Source of the DNA: Mycoplana dimorpha
Lineage (GTDB): Bacteria > Pseudomonadota > Alphaproteobacteria > Rhizobiales > Rhizobiaceae
Reading direction: 5' to 3'
DNA: 64,000 nt
Assembly: GCF_003046475.1 (NCBI RefSeq)
Contig: NZ_PZZZ01000002.1
Span: 558,001-622,000 of the forward strand
Shown here: piece after piece, positions 29,954 through 38,697 of the stretch
Layout: every line of letters begins with the position of its first letter
Numbering within the stretch: position 1 is the stretch's first letter
Position numbers and translations under genes: made by a program
Notes under the pieces: model-generated
Database searches by the model: none
What the model saw: the letters and a program-made list of their open reading frames with translations, nothing else
What the model was told of the DNA's origin: nothing

Positions 29954-30116
29954 TTAACAGAAGTTTAAGGCCTGGGGGTCGTGAGGCTGCCCGCGGGTCT
30001 TCGAGTTGCGGGCGAATCGATTCAGAACTTCGCCGGGCTGTAAAGCCGCTGGTAGTGGTCGTGGCTTTTGAATCACGTCCATGTACACTCTTAGTCACTG
30101 ATTCGTTTGGTGAATC
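29954..30116 (+). promoter_or_regulatory. visN upstream region: TTAA-N7-TTAA box and five GANTC sites
   Basis: TTAA at 29954-29957 and 29965-29968 with exactly 7 bp between them fits the CtrA consensus spacing. GANTC, the CcrM methylation site, occurs at 30014, 30019, 30070, 30100 and 30112, and the last two form the inverted repeat GATTC-N7-GAATC. This suggests cell-cycle control of the master motility regulators. The binding proteins are inferred. Confidence 0.45.
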
Positions 30117-30179
30117 CCACCAATGCGGCTTGATCGCCAACGGCGCCGGAGTTGCGGCGCGGGGCGAGGGGACGGCGGG

Positions 30180-30953
30180 ATGATCCAGCCGAATTCGGCA
30201 ACGGGGGCTGTAATGGAAACGATCAGGGCGGATGTTGCGCCCCGGGAATCCTATGGATTTCCTGCGGTAGCCGGTGAGCGAAAGAGCGGGCGCGAACTTC
30301 TTGTGCATCAGTTGGGACGTTGCAGGGATCGTGCCAGCCTGCCGGCCGGCATGCGTGCCCTGACCCAATACGTCAATGCGTCGCACTATCTTCTTGTCCG
30401 CCACGACATGTCGTTCGAAACCGACATCGGGTTCGTTGTGGCCTCCGACTGGCCATTCGACATGGTGCGCAAGCTCGCCGGATCGATCAGCGCGGCGCAA
30501 TCGCGCATGAGCGAGTTCGACCGCTGCTGCAAACTGATGCAGCCGACCTTTGCGCAGTTCGCCGACGACGTCGCCTTGCCGGCCGGGCTGAGCCGCGAAT
30601 ACTGCGCCATCGCCTTCAATGTCGGCCGGGTGCGCATGACCCTGCTCCTGCTGTTTCCGGAACATTACGTTCTCTCCCAGAGCAAACTGCGCGACACCGG
30701 GCTGCTGGTCGGCTACTTCGCCAGCGTCTGTTGCCAGCCGACCGCGCGGCAGGAGCGCGAATCGGAGCTGACGGACCGCGAAATCGAGTGCCTGTACTGG
30801 ATCGCCGAGGGCAAGACGAGCGACGATATCGCCGTGATCCTCGGCATCTCGAGGAACACCATCAACAACTACATCACCAGCGTGATGCGCAAGACCGGGA
30901 CCAGGACGCGTTCCGAGGCAATTGCGTGGGCGGTGCGAAACAATCTCGTCTGA
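30180..30953 (+). CDS. visN: LuxR-type master motility regulator VisN
   Basis: 257 residues from ATG 30180 (GAGGGG 8 nt upstream). ATG 30213 with GGGGG 5 nt upstream is an equally possible start. The N-terminal autoinducer-like domain (about 40-180) is followed by a GerE helix-turn-helix at the C-terminus (ELTDREIECLYWIAEGKTSDDIAVILGISRNTINNYITSVMRKTGTRTRSEAIAWAVRNNLV). With VisR it forms the heteromeric activator at the top of the rhizobial flagellar hierarchy, switching on rem and class II genes. visR follows 11 bp after the stop. Confidence 0.9.
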   Translation: MIQPNSATGAVMETIRADVAPRESYGFPAVAGERKSGRELLVHQLGRCRDRASLPAGMRALTQYVNASHYLLVRHDMSFETDIGFVVASDWPFDMVRKLAGSISAAQSRMSEFDRCCKLMQPTFAQFADDVALPAGLSREYCAIAFNVGRVRMTLLLLFPEHYVLSQSKLRDTGLLVGYFASVCCQPTARQERESELTDREIECLYWIAEGKTSDDIAVILGISRNTINNYITSVMRKTGTRTRSEAIAWAVRNNLV

Positions 30954-30964
30954 GAGGAGAGCCG

Positions 30965-31708
30965 ATGGAGATCCAGCTCTCAAAAAATGCTGCTGTCAAA
31001 CCGGACGCCCTGAATGCCAGGCTTTCCAAGCCGCAACGCGCGGCGGACACCGTGGTCGCCCTGCAGTCCATGCAGAAGAAGATCGGCGCCGAGGATTTCG
31101 CCGTGCTGCGGGTCCGCGGCCATGGAGCGCCCTCGGCACGGCGGTTGGGCTGCACGCTGAGCAGCTGGGCCGACCGCGCCGAACACAATGCAGCGGCGCT
31201 GCTCGAGGCTTACGGCGATGGCCTGATGGCACACCTGGAAACCTCGATGCTCCCGGTCGTCTGGGAGGGGGCTGCGGTTTGCGAGCTGGCAGCCACGGAA
31301 CAGATGCCCTTCATCGAGCGGTTTCCGTCACAGCGCCTGCCGTGCCGCGGCATTGCCTTCCCGGTTCGCCTTGCAGCCAGCGGCAGCGGCTTCGTCGTGT
31401 TCACCGGCGATTTCCTCGCAATCGACAGCGACGTGATTGTTGACCTGCACATGCGCGCCAACCGCATCATGGTCGATCTTCTGGCTGCGGACGAAAGGAA
31501 GATGCAGCCGGCCGAAGCGCTGAACGAGCGCGAGATCGCCTGCCTGCAGATGGCCGGCGACGGCTGCATCAGCGAGGCCATCGCCGAAAAGATGGGCCTG
31601 TCGGTCCACACCGTGAATGCCTACCTCGGCACCGCGACCACCAAGCTGGATGCGGTCAACCGCATCCAGGCGATCGCCAAGGCCATCCGCCTCGGCTATA
31701 TCCGCTGA
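30965..31708 (+). CDS. visR: LuxR-type master motility regulator VisR
   Basis: 247 residues from ATG 30965, preceded by a strong GAGGAG ribosome site. N-terminal ligand-binding-like domain, and a C-terminal GerE helix-turn-helix (EALNEREIACLQMAGDGCISEAIAEKMGLSVHTVNAYLGTATTKLDAVNRIQAIAKAIRLGYI). Partner of VisN and co-transcribed with it. Convergent with the minus-strand gene ending 22 bp downstream. Confidence 0.9.
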   Translation: MEIQLSKNAAVKPDALNARLSKPQRAADTVVALQSMQKKIGAEDFAVLRVRGHGAPSARRLGCTLSSWADRAEHNAAALLEAYGDGLMAHLETSMLPVVWEGAAVCELAATEQMPFIERFPSQRLPCRGIAFPVRLAASGSGFVVFTGDFLAIDSDVIVDLHMRANRIMVDLLAADERKMQPAEALNEREIACLQMAGDGCISEAIAEKMGLSVHTVNAYLGTATTKLDAVNRIQAIAKAIRLGYIR

Positions 31709-31730
31709 GTTAGCGCTGCTTTAAGCGTCT

Positions 31731-32189
31731 CTAGGCGGCGGAGCGCGCCTCGAAGCCGCCCGTGGTCGAGCCCAGGCGCTTGAACTGCGCGTCCCGGAGG
31801 CTTGCGGCGAGCAGGGCGGTGTTGTCGTCCGGATCGGCAGCCGGATTGTCGAAGGCGACGTGGGTGATCTCTACGCCCGCCCGCTCGTTGCCGAGCTGCA
31901 GCCGCGCATAGACGGTGACGCCCTGCGGACGCAGTTCGAGGTCCAGCGTCACTTCCGGCTCGTCGCCCCAGTCGAGTTTGTAGTCGCCGCCAGCACCAAA
32001 TACGACGGTGCCGGGCAGGAAATAGAGCTCGGCGGCCGATGCGACCAGATCAGCCAGGTTCCCGTAGCACTCGAAGCGCAGCAGCGATACCAGGTCGGCC
32101 GCGTCGAGCAGCCGCAGTTCCGATGCAACCGGGCTGATGGCTTCGGCGACAATCCTCTCGCGCTGGGCGGAATAGGTGCATTTTCTCAT
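31731..32189 (-). CDS. Conserved flagellar-locus protein of unknown function
   Basis: 152 residues. No signal peptide, no recognised motif. Mixed alpha/beta with an acidic central strand region ([48 protein letters not shown]). Its ATG overlaps the flhB stop (ATGA), so it is translated with the export gate protein. The position between flhB and visR is kept in Rhizobiaceae, which argues for a flagellar role, but I cannot assign one. Confidence 0.7.
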   Translation of the reverse strand: MRKCTYSAQRERIVAEAISPVASELRLLDAADLVSLLRFECYGNLADLVASAAELYFLPGTVVFGAGGDYKLDWGDEPEVTLDLELRPQGVTVYARLQLGNERAGVEITHVAFDNPAADPDDNTALLAASLRDAQFKRLGSTTGGFEARSAA

Positions 32190-33277
32190 CGGATCTCGTT
32201 TACCCGTCTGGTCTGGGGCGAAGCTTGGTAGACCCGGTGAATCAGCTCCGCCACGGCTTTGTAAAACACCGGCGGAATGACACTATCGACCGAGACTTGC
32301 GCAAACATGGAGCGTGCAAGCGGCGGATCCTCGAAAACCGGAATCCCGTTCTGCTCGGCAAGCTCGCGAATCTTCAGCGCGACGAGGTCCTGGCCCTTGG
32401 CGACCACGATCGGAGCATCCTGTTCCTCCCGAACGTAGCGCAGCGCCACGGCGAAATGGGTCGGGTTGGCAATGACGAGAGTGGCGCGCGGCACCGAGGC
32501 GATCATCCGTTTGCGGGCACGATCGCGCTGGATCGATCGCAGCCTGCTCTTGACGATCGGGTCACCCTGCGCCTGCTTGTGTTCCTCCTTGACCTCCTGC
32601 TTCGTCATGCGCAGTTCGGAGAGCCAGTGATGGCGGGTCCAGGCGAAGTCGATGCCCGCGATCGCGGCCGTGGCGAAGAGAATGACCATCATGATCGCGC
32701 TGGCCTTGTCGGCGATGATCCGAAGAATCGCCGCAGGATCGATGAACATGGTGTTGAGCGCCGCGAAATAGTCGTCCCACAGGACCAGGACGACGATGAC
32801 GGAAACCACGCCGATCTTGATGAGCGACTTGCCGAACTCGACGAGGCCCGGCTTGCCGAACAGCCGGCCCAATCCCTTCATCGGGGACAGGCGCGACATC
32901 TGTGGGCGCACCCGCTCCAGAACCGGGCTCGGCATGTTCTGAAGAACCGAGGCGGCGAGCCCGAACAGCATCATCATGGCGAGCGCCGGCAGGAGCAGCG
33001 CGCCGGCTTCCCAGGCGAGATGGCTGAAAAGGGCGACGACGTCGCCGCTGGTCTCGAGATCCCAGGCCTCGGGCTGTTCGAAGAGGTCCCGCAGCGTCTC
33101 GGCGATTCGCGCCAATCCGCCCGGCAGGAAGAAGACGAGAAAGAGATAGATGGCGACGGTTGATGCGAAGACCGGGATCTCGCGGGCGAACGGCGTGTTG
33201 CCTTTCTCGGCCGCGTCGCGCAGCTTTTTCTCGGATGGGGCCTCTGTCTTGCTATCCTTGTCCTCGCCGTCGGCCAT
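32186..33277 (-). CDS. flhB: Flagellar type III export protein FlhB
   Basis: 363 residues from ATG 33277 (GGAG 8 nt upstream). N-terminal [18 protein letters not shown] is the family signature, four membrane helices follow (about 30-220), then the cytoplasmic switch domain with the autocleavage NPTH motif ([14 protein letters not shown], about 267-270). FlhB switches export from rod/hook to filament substrates together with FliK. Separated from fliG by an intrinsic terminator. Confidence 0.95.
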   Translation of the reverse strand: MADGEDKDSKTEAPSEKKLRDAAEKGNTPFAREIPVFASTVAIYLFLVFFLPGGLARIAETLRDLFEQPEAWDLETSGDVVALFSHLAWEAGALLLPALAMMMLFGLAASVLQNMPSPVLERVRPQMSRLSPMKGLGRLFGKPGLVEFGKSLIKIGVVSVIVVLVLWDDYFAALNTMFIDPAAILRIIADKASAIMMVILFATAAIAGIDFAWTRHHWLSELRMTKQEVKEEHKQAQGDPIVKSRLRSIQRDRARKRMIASVPRATLVIANPTHFAVALRYVREEQDAPIVVAKGQDLVALKIRELAEQNGIPVFEDPPLARSMFAQVSVDSVIPPVFYKAVAELIHRVYQASPQTRRVNEIR

Positions 33278-33350
33278 GGACACCACTCCAGCAACGCGCC
33301 GGCCAGCCGCTCGGCTGCCATCGCCGCGTATTCGCCGCCATCGCGGCATG

Positions 33351-33387
33351 AAAAAGGGGACCCGCCTCCTTCGAGATTCGGGTCCCC
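33351..33387 (-). terminator. Strong intrinsic terminator between fliG and flhB
   Basis: On the minus strand: GGGGACCCG (33379-33387) pairs perfectly with CGGGTCCCC (33356-33364) over a 14-nt loop and is followed by five T. The loop contains AAGGAGG, a perfect Shine-Dalgarno sequence without a start codon behind it. It should end the motA-fliM-fliN-fliG transcript or limit read-through into flhB. Confidence 0.8.
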
Positions 33388-33425
33388 TGGACGCTCGGTC
33401 CCCGCAGCGGGGGAGTCAAGCCGGA

Positions 33426-34460
33426 TCAGGCCGCGGCCTGTGTCTCGTCCTGGTCTTTCAACTGAATCTGGCCGGCAGCGGCCAGGCGGATCGCTTCCTG
33501 CGTGATCGACCGGCGGGCGATCGCCACCTCGCGCGGATTGCCCTGGTCCGGCACCGCCAGATCCTGTTCGATCATCCGCCGCTGGCGGGCGCCGATCGAC
33601 GACAGCACCGCCTCGCGCAGAGCCGGCGGGGCGCCGCGCAGCGCTGCGGTGATGATGTCGCCGGCCACGTCGTTGAACAGCGCCACCCGGCTCCGCTGCG
33701 GCATGGCGAGCAGATCCTCGAACAGGAAGATCTTCGGGCGGACCTTCTTCACCGAAGCTGTGCTGATCGTCCCGAGCGAGGCGAGCATTTCGTCGACCTG
33801 CTCCTTCTCCAGTTCGTTCATCATCTCGGCGACCTTCACCGAGCCGGGCGAATTGCGCTCGGCCTCGAAGGCATTCATCATGTCGATCACACGGTTCTCG
33901 ATGATGGCGGCCGCCTTCGGGCTGACATCCTTGAGATTGACGGTGCGGTTGATGATGTCGGCGCGGCTTGCCTCCGGCACTTCCAGCAACACCTTGGCGC
34001 CGAAAGCCGAGGGCATCATCGACAGGATGTAGGCAATGGTCTGCGGGTGCTCCTGCAGCAGGAAGCGGGTGATGAAGGCGGCATCTGCATCCTGGAGGCG
34101 ATCCCAGATGGTCGTCTCGTAGGCCTGGAAGGCGGTCCGGCGGCCGAGCAGCCCGTCCACCTCGTCCGGCGTCAGGCCTTCCTCGAGGATGCTCTCCATC
34201 ATCTTGGCGTTGTCCATCAACCCGGCGCCCTCGGTGAAGAGGTCCTCGAATTCGTTGACGAGTTCGAGCAGTTCATGGGGCGGGATCGGCCGGAGGTTCT
34301 GAGCCGCGGCGATGATGCCCTGCAGTTCGCCCTGGGTGAAGTACTTCAGGAGCTTGCCGGCGACCGGCTTGCCCATGGCCAGCAGCACCGCCGCAGCCTT
34401 GTCTACCGGAGTGAGCGGCGCGCCAACTGCGGTGCTGCCGAAATTTTCGAAATCCATCAT
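33426..34460 (-). CDS. fliG: Flagellar motor switch protein FliG
   Basis: 344 residues. Three FliG domains: an N-terminal FliF-binding part (VDKAAAVLLAMGKPVAGKLLKYF), the middle domain with HPQTIAYILSMMPSAFGAKVL (the EHPQT motif), and the C-terminal torque domain with charged helices (FLFEDLLAMPQRSRVALFNDV...ALRGAPPALREAVLSSIGARQRRMIEQDL). It sits between the MS ring and FliM/FliN and meets MotA. Followed by a terminator. Confidence 0.95.
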   Translation of the reverse strand: MMDFENFGSTAVGAPLTPVDKAAAVLLAMGKPVAGKLLKYFTQGELQGIIAAAQNLRPIPPHELLELVNEFEDLFTEGAGLMDNAKMMESILEEGLTPDEVDGLLGRRTAFQAYETTIWDRLQDADAAFITRFLLQEHPQTIAYILSMMPSAFGAKVLLEVPEASRADIINRTVNLKDVSPKAAAIIENRVIDMMNAFEAERNSPGSVKVAEMMNELEKEQVDEMLASLGTISTASVKKVRPKIFLFEDLLAMPQRSRVALFNDVAGDIITAALRGAPPALREAVLSSIGARQRRMIEQDLAVPDQGNPREVAIARRSITQEAIRLAAAGQIQLKDQDETQAAA

Positions 34461-34506
34461 GGATGCCTCCTGAGACCTAGAGCAATCAATCTGCTCTGAT
34501 ACCGGT

Positions 34507-35133
34507 TCAGTTTCTGGATGTGCTCAAGACCTCGATCAGCTTGACCCCGAAGCGGGTGTCGTCGTTCTCGAGGATGGTGATTTCGCCCCGCCCGATGACG
34601 CGGCCGTTGACCATGACGTCGACCGGTTCGCCGATGCGACGCTCGAGCGCGATCGTCGCGCCCTCGCTCAGGTTCATCAGCGCCGAAACCGGCATCTGCG
34701 ACGAACCGAGGACGATCTGCATCTCGATCGGGATGTCCATGATCAGGCCGAGGTTGGCCTCAAGGGCGCTGCCCGGTCGCGGCTGCGTGGTGTCCTCGAA
34801 CGCGGCACCGCCGAAATCGCCGCCGCCGAAATCGCCGCCGGCAAAGCCGGTGTCGTCGAAGCTGGTCTCGCCGAAGCTGGAGGCCGCGCCGGTTCCGAAG
34901 TCGCCGCCGAAGTCGTTTCCGGTCGCCGCCGTACCGAAGTCGCCGCCGAAGGCAGCAAGGGGGTCGCTGTCCTGGCTCGCCGGAAAATCCATGCCGAAGT
35001 CGGTGGCCGCCGGGCCACTGGCGTCCTGCTTCAGGACGCCGCGCAGATCGTCGATGGCCTGCTCGAGCTCCGCGTCGTTAGCGTTGATGGTCGAGGCGAG
35101 GTCGTCTGCGAGGGGTGCTTTTTTCGGTGCCAT
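34507..35133 (-). CDS. fliN: Flagellar motor switch protein FliN with long low-complexity N-terminus
   Basis: 208 residues, longer than the roughly 80-140 usual for FliN. The C-terminal SpoA/surface-presentation domain (about 125-205: [73 protein letters not shown]) is canonical. The N-terminal 120 residues are acidic, and 60-110 are built of irregular GGDFG/FGxxxF units. Rhizobial FliN proteins are known to be long. The FG-rich stretch looks disordered. Lies between fliM and fliG. Confidence 0.93.
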   Translation of the reverse strand: MAPKKAPLADDLASTINANDAELEQAIDDLRGVLKQDASGPAATDFGMDFPASQDSDPLAAFGGDFGTAATGNDFGGDFGTGAASSFGETSFDDTGFAGGDFGGGDFGGAAFEDTTQPRPGSALEANLGLIMDIPIEMQIVLGSSQMPVSALMNLSEGATIALERRIGEPVDVMVNGRVIGRGEITILENDDTRFGVKLIEVLSTSRN

Positions 35134-35184
35134 GTGATCACTATTCCATTCGAAACTTGCCCGAGGCGTGTTGCCGGCCTGATC

Positions 35185-36111
35185 CTATCCGACGATGTGT
35201 TGCAGCAGTTCGTCTTCCGATCCGTACGTATCCTTGACGCGGACCGTGTAGCGGGCGCCGGAGCGGCCGAATTCGCAGACATAGAGCTTGCTGCCGTTGG
35301 CGCTGACGTCGACGCGGACGTCGCCGCTGTCGTGGAACGGGATGACGTCGCCGGCCTGCAGGCGGGCGATGGTTTCGAGCGTCTGGCGCTCCAGCCGGAT
35401 CCTGGCCTCGAGCTTGACCTTCGAGCGCTTCACCTGTTCGCTCAGCTGGTCGCTCCATTCGCGTCGCGTATTCGTCGTTTCGCCCTGGCGCGGAGCGGCA
35501 ATCGCCGATTTCAGAAGCACGCCCTGCGGTACGACCACGAAGAAGCTTGACAGCACCGGACCGACGCCGACGGACATCTTCACCATTGCGGCAAATCGGT
35601 CCTCCGAGCCATCGTCCGGCGACCGGCGGCTTTCGACGTTGTGAGCCGCTCCGATCGCCGGTGTGCTGGTGTTGCCCACCGCCTTCGGCAGCACGCTGCT
35701 GATCCGATCGACCACCATGGCGGCGACGTCGAGTTCGATCTGCGACAGTGGACGCGGCTCCGGTTCCTCGACCGAATCGCTGATCGCGCCGAGCATGTTT
35801 TCGACGAGCGTGATGATCAGGGGGCTGTCGCAGATGACCGCGTAATGGTCGCTCCACTGTGGCAGCGCGCAATCGGCGAGCGCCATCGCTCCTCCGAGGT
35901 CGGAGACCAACTGGCCGTAGCGGCCGACTTCGTAGCCGGCATAGGAGATCGCGACCTCGAAGCCGAACTCGCGTTGCAGGATGTCGGGCAGGAACGCGGC
36001 AAAGTTCTCGCCGAGGGCGGCGCAGCGCCTGGAGATCGTCTCACGGTCGCCGAGCTGGCCGGTGAGGCGGGCGAGCACGATGGGATCGTGTTTCGGCATT
36101 GCTGACGTCAT
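35185..36111 (-). CDS. fliM: Flagellar motor switch protein FliM
   Basis: 308 residues. A divergent alphaproteobacterial FliM: a middle CheC-like domain (about 40-210) and a C-terminal SpoA domain (about 225-300, VKLEARIRLERQTLETIARLQAGDVIPF). The extreme N-terminus (MTSAMPKHDPIVLARLTGQLGDRETISRRC) has no LSQxEIDxLL CheY-binding helix. Located between motA and fliN. The assignment rests on position and the SpoA domain. Confidence 0.9.
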   Translation of the reverse strand: MTSAMPKHDPIVLARLTGQLGDRETISRRCAALGENFAAFLPDILQREFGFEVAISYAGYEVGRYGQLVSDLGGAMALADCALPQWSDHYAVICDSPLIITLVENMLGAISDSVEEPEPRPLSQIELDVAAMVVDRISSVLPKAVGNTSTPAIGAAHNVESRRSPDDGSEDRFAAMVKMSVGVGPVLSSFFVVVPQGVLLKSAIAAPRQGETTNTRREWSDQLSEQVKRSKVKLEARIRLERQTLETIARLQAGDVIPFHDSGDVRVDVSANGSKLYVCEFGRSGARYTVRVKDTYGSEDELLQHIVG

Positions 36112-36129
36112 GATCTTGTTTCCGCTCCC

Positions 36130-37005
36130 TTACGCCGCCCTTGCGTCGCCGCCGCCGGGGTTCATCATTTCCTGTTCGACCGCGTCGATCGACGGGCGCT
36201 CATAGGACGAAATGGTCTTGCGGCCGTATTCCAGAGCCACCTGCGGGACCGAACCGTTCATGTAGGCGAGCAGGGTCTGCTTGACGATGATGTAGAGCCG
36301 GTTCTGCTTGGCGCGGACCGACTTGATGGTGGTGGCGATCGGCGAGACGACCGAATAGGACAGAAACACCCCGAGCAGCGTCCCGACGAGCGCGGCGGCA
36401 ATCTTGCCGCCCAGGATCTCGGGCGATTCGTTGATGGCGCCCATCGCCTTGACCACGCCGAGCACGGCGGCGACGATGCCGATCGCCGGCAAGGCGTCGG
36501 CAACCGTGTTCAAGGCTGCATAGGGCTTCATCTTGTCGCTGGTGATGGTCTGGATTTCCTCGTCCATCAGCGCCTCGATCTCGTGGGAGCGGGCATTGCC
36601 GATGATGATGAGGCGGACGTAGTCGCAGATGAAGGTGGTCAGTTCCTTGTTCTGCAGGACCGTCGGGGCCGACTGGAAGATCGTCGATTCTTCCGGATTG
36701 TCGATGTGGCTCTCGATCTCGTTGCGCGACTTCGTGCGCAGGTCGCGCATCAGGCTGTAGAGAACGCCAAGCGTGTCGAGATAATGGCGTTCCTTCGGCA
36801 CCTTGTGCTTGAAGGCTTCGCCCAGCGCCTTGCCGGTGTCCTTCACCACTTTCATCGTGTTGGCGATGATGAAGCCGCCGAGGCCGGCGCCGCCGATGAT
36901 CAGGAGTTCGAAGGGCTGGTTGAGCACCTCCAGGTGCCCGCCCATGGCCATATAGCCGCCTAGGACGCAGCCGAAGGTGACGATCAGACCGATGATGATG
37001 TTCAT
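36130..37005 (-). CDS. motA: Flagellar motor stator protein MotA
   Basis: 291 residues from ATG 37005 ([23 protein letters not shown]). Four transmembrane helices (about 2-22, 34-50, 170-190, 200-225), a cytoplasmic loop with the conserved charged residues ([26 protein letters not shown]), and [17 protein letters not shown]. With MotB it makes the proton channel of the stator. Motor speed in rhizobia is tuned further by MotC and MotE. First gene of the minus-strand motor operon. Confidence 0.95.
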   Translation of the reverse strand: MNIIIGLIVTFGCVLGGYMAMGGHLEVLNQPFELLIIGGAGLGGFIIANTMKVVKDTGKALGEAFKHKVPKERHYLDTLGVLYSLMRDLRTKSRNEIESHIDNPEESTIFQSAPTVLQNKELTTFICDYVRLIIIGNARSHEIEALMDEEIQTITSDKMKPYAALNTVADALPAIGIVAAVLGVVKAMGAINESPEILGGKIAAALVGTLLGVFLSYSVVSPIATTIKSVRAKQNRLYIIVKQTLLAYMNGSVPQVALEYGRKTISSYERPSIDAVEQEMMNPGGGDARAA

Positions 37006-37189
37006 TGTAAGCCCACAAGCCTCGACAGAATTCCGACGGGTATCTGCATAGGGTTCCAGCCTTGTGTGAGGCTGTACCACGTACCTCCGTGAAATCGTCG
37101 CCAGTTACAGGTTCGCACAAGCAAGGGCCGGCAGGTTGGCGCCGCATGGGGCCCTGCGTCCCGACCAGCCAAAAGTGCGGACAGCGATC

Positions 37190-37969
37190 GTGACGACGAC
37201 CTATACGAGCTACAGACTGATCACCGCCGACCTCGCGACCTCGCTCAAGCGGGTCGCCGAGCAGCCGGACGTGAAGCGTGAAAGCGCGTACTACCTGTCG
37301 AAGATCGGCTCGATCAAAACCATCGACGCATTCTTCGCCGACAGCCGTCTCTACAATTACGCGATGAAGGCGCACGGCCTGGAGGACATGGCCTATGCCA
37401 AGGCCTTCATGCGCAAGGTGCTGACGGAAGGCATCGACAGCGACGACGCCTTCGCCAACAAGCTCTCCGACAGCCGCTACAAGGACCTGGTGCAATCGTT
37501 GAATTTCGCCCGACATGGCGAGGCGGCGACCAGCTTCGACCGCGCCGGGCAGGGGGTCGTCGACAAGTACAATCGCCAGACGCTGGAAGTGAACGCCGGC
37601 GAGGAGAACACCGGGGTGCGGCTGGCGCTCTATTTCGAGCGGATGGCGTCTTCGATCACCAGCGGCTATTCGATCATCGCCGACGACGCGATTTCGCAAG
37701 TCGTCCGCACGGCGCTCCAGCTGCCCGCCGAATTCGTCGGCACCGACGTGGATCGCCAGGCCGCTTACTACGAGGATGTGCTGGACCTCGAGGATTTCCA
37801 GGATCCGGTCAAGGTCGGCAAGTTCCTCGAGCGCTTTACCGCGATGTGGGAACTCGACAACCCGTCCGGCTCCTACGATCCGTTGACGGTGTTCCGGTCG
37901 AGCAGCCTGACCGGAATTTCTACCGATCTGCTGATTTCCATCAACAACCTGAAACTTGGAGGCCGGTAA
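37190..37969 (+). CDS. DUF1217 family flagellar-locus protein
   Basis: 259 residues from GTG 37190 (MTTTYTSYRLITADLATSLKRVAEQPDVKRESAYYLSKIGSIKTIDAFFADSRLYNYAMKAHGLEDMAYAKAFMRKVL). A TTG further upstream is a weaker start. DUF1217 proteins occur in alphaproteobacterial flagellar regions next to flgF, but their role is not established. No signal peptide. The stop overlaps the flgF ATG by one base (TAATG), which ties its expression to the rod gene. Divergent from motA across a 184-bp promoter region. Confidence 0.8.
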   Translation: MTTTYTSYRLITADLATSLKRVAEQPDVKRESAYYLSKIGSIKTIDAFFADSRLYNYAMKAHGLEDMAYAKAFMRKVLTEGIDSDDAFANKLSDSRYKDLVQSLNFARHGEAATSFDRAGQGVVDKYNRQTLEVNAGEENTGVRLALYFERMASSITSGYSIIADDAISQVVRTALQLPAEFVGTDVDRQAAYYEDVLDLEDFQDPVKVGKFLERFTAMWELDNPSGSYDPLTVFRSSSLTGISTDLLISINNLKLGGR

Positions 37970-38694
37970 TGGAAACTGGGCTTTATGTCTCGCTTTCGTC
38001 CCAGATCGCGCTCGACCGTCGGCTGACGACGCTTGCAGACAACGTCGCCAATGCCAATACCGTCGGGTTCCGGGCGACCGAGATCAAGTTCAACGACGTC
38101 GTCGCCAACAACGGCAAGGCCAAGATCGCCTTCGTGAACGAGGGCAACGAATATCTCTCGACCCGCAACGGCGGCATGACCGAGACCAACGGCATGCTCG
38201 ACTTCGCGATCCGGGGTGAAGCCTGGTTCGCAGTCCAGACGCCCGCCGGACAGACGCTCACCAGGGATGGCCGTTTTACGCTGACGGAGAACGGCGACCT
38301 CGTGACGCTCAACGGCTATCCGGTCCTGGACGCCGGCGGCGCCCCGATCCAGATCGACGGCAATGCCGGACCGGTGAAGATCAGCGCCGATGGCCAGCTG
38401 AACCAGAACGGCCAGCCTATTGCGGCCCTCGGCCTGTTCGAGGCGGACCTGTCGGCCGGCTTCGTCCGGGCCGGCAACAGCGGCATCATTCCGACGCTGG
38501 CTCCGGAGCCGGTCGTGGATCGGATGGATGTCGGCGTCGCCCAGGGCTTCGTCGAGGAATCGAACGTCAACCCGATCTCGGAGATGACGCAGCTCATCAC
38601 CGTCACCCGCGCCTTCGAAAGCATCAACTCGCTGCTGCAGCAAAGCGAGTCCTCGATCGACAACGCCATCAAGACGCTCGGCGGCAGCCGGTAA
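37969..38694 (+). CDS. flgF: Flagellar proximal rod protein FlgF
   Basis: 241 residues from ATG 37969, with GGAGG about 8 nt upstream. Axial-protein pattern: N-terminal D0 helix with LTTLADNVANANTVGFRATEIKF, and a C-terminal helix with SNVNPISEMTQLITVTRAFESINSLLQQ. Forms part of the rod in the periplasm. fliI begins 3 bp later. Confidence 0.94.
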   Translation: METGLYVSLSSQIALDRRLTTLADNVANANTVGFRATEIKFNDVVANNGKAKIAFVNEGNEYLSTRNGGMTETNGMLDFAIRGEAWFAVQTPAGQTLTRDGRFTLTENGDLVTLNGYPVLDAGGAPIQIDGNAGPVKISADGQLNQNGQPIAALGLFEADLSAGFVRAGNSGIIPTLAPEPVVDRMDVGVAQGFVEESNVNPISEMTQLITVTRAFESINSLLQQSESSIDNAIKTLGGSR

Positions 38695-38697
38695 GAC

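Noticed and set aside
35740-35780. LSQIELD inside FliM as a relocated CheY-binding motif
   Set aside because: It lies in the helix that opens the second half of the middle domain, where other FliM proteins have similar LTxIE sequences, so a docking role is not supported.
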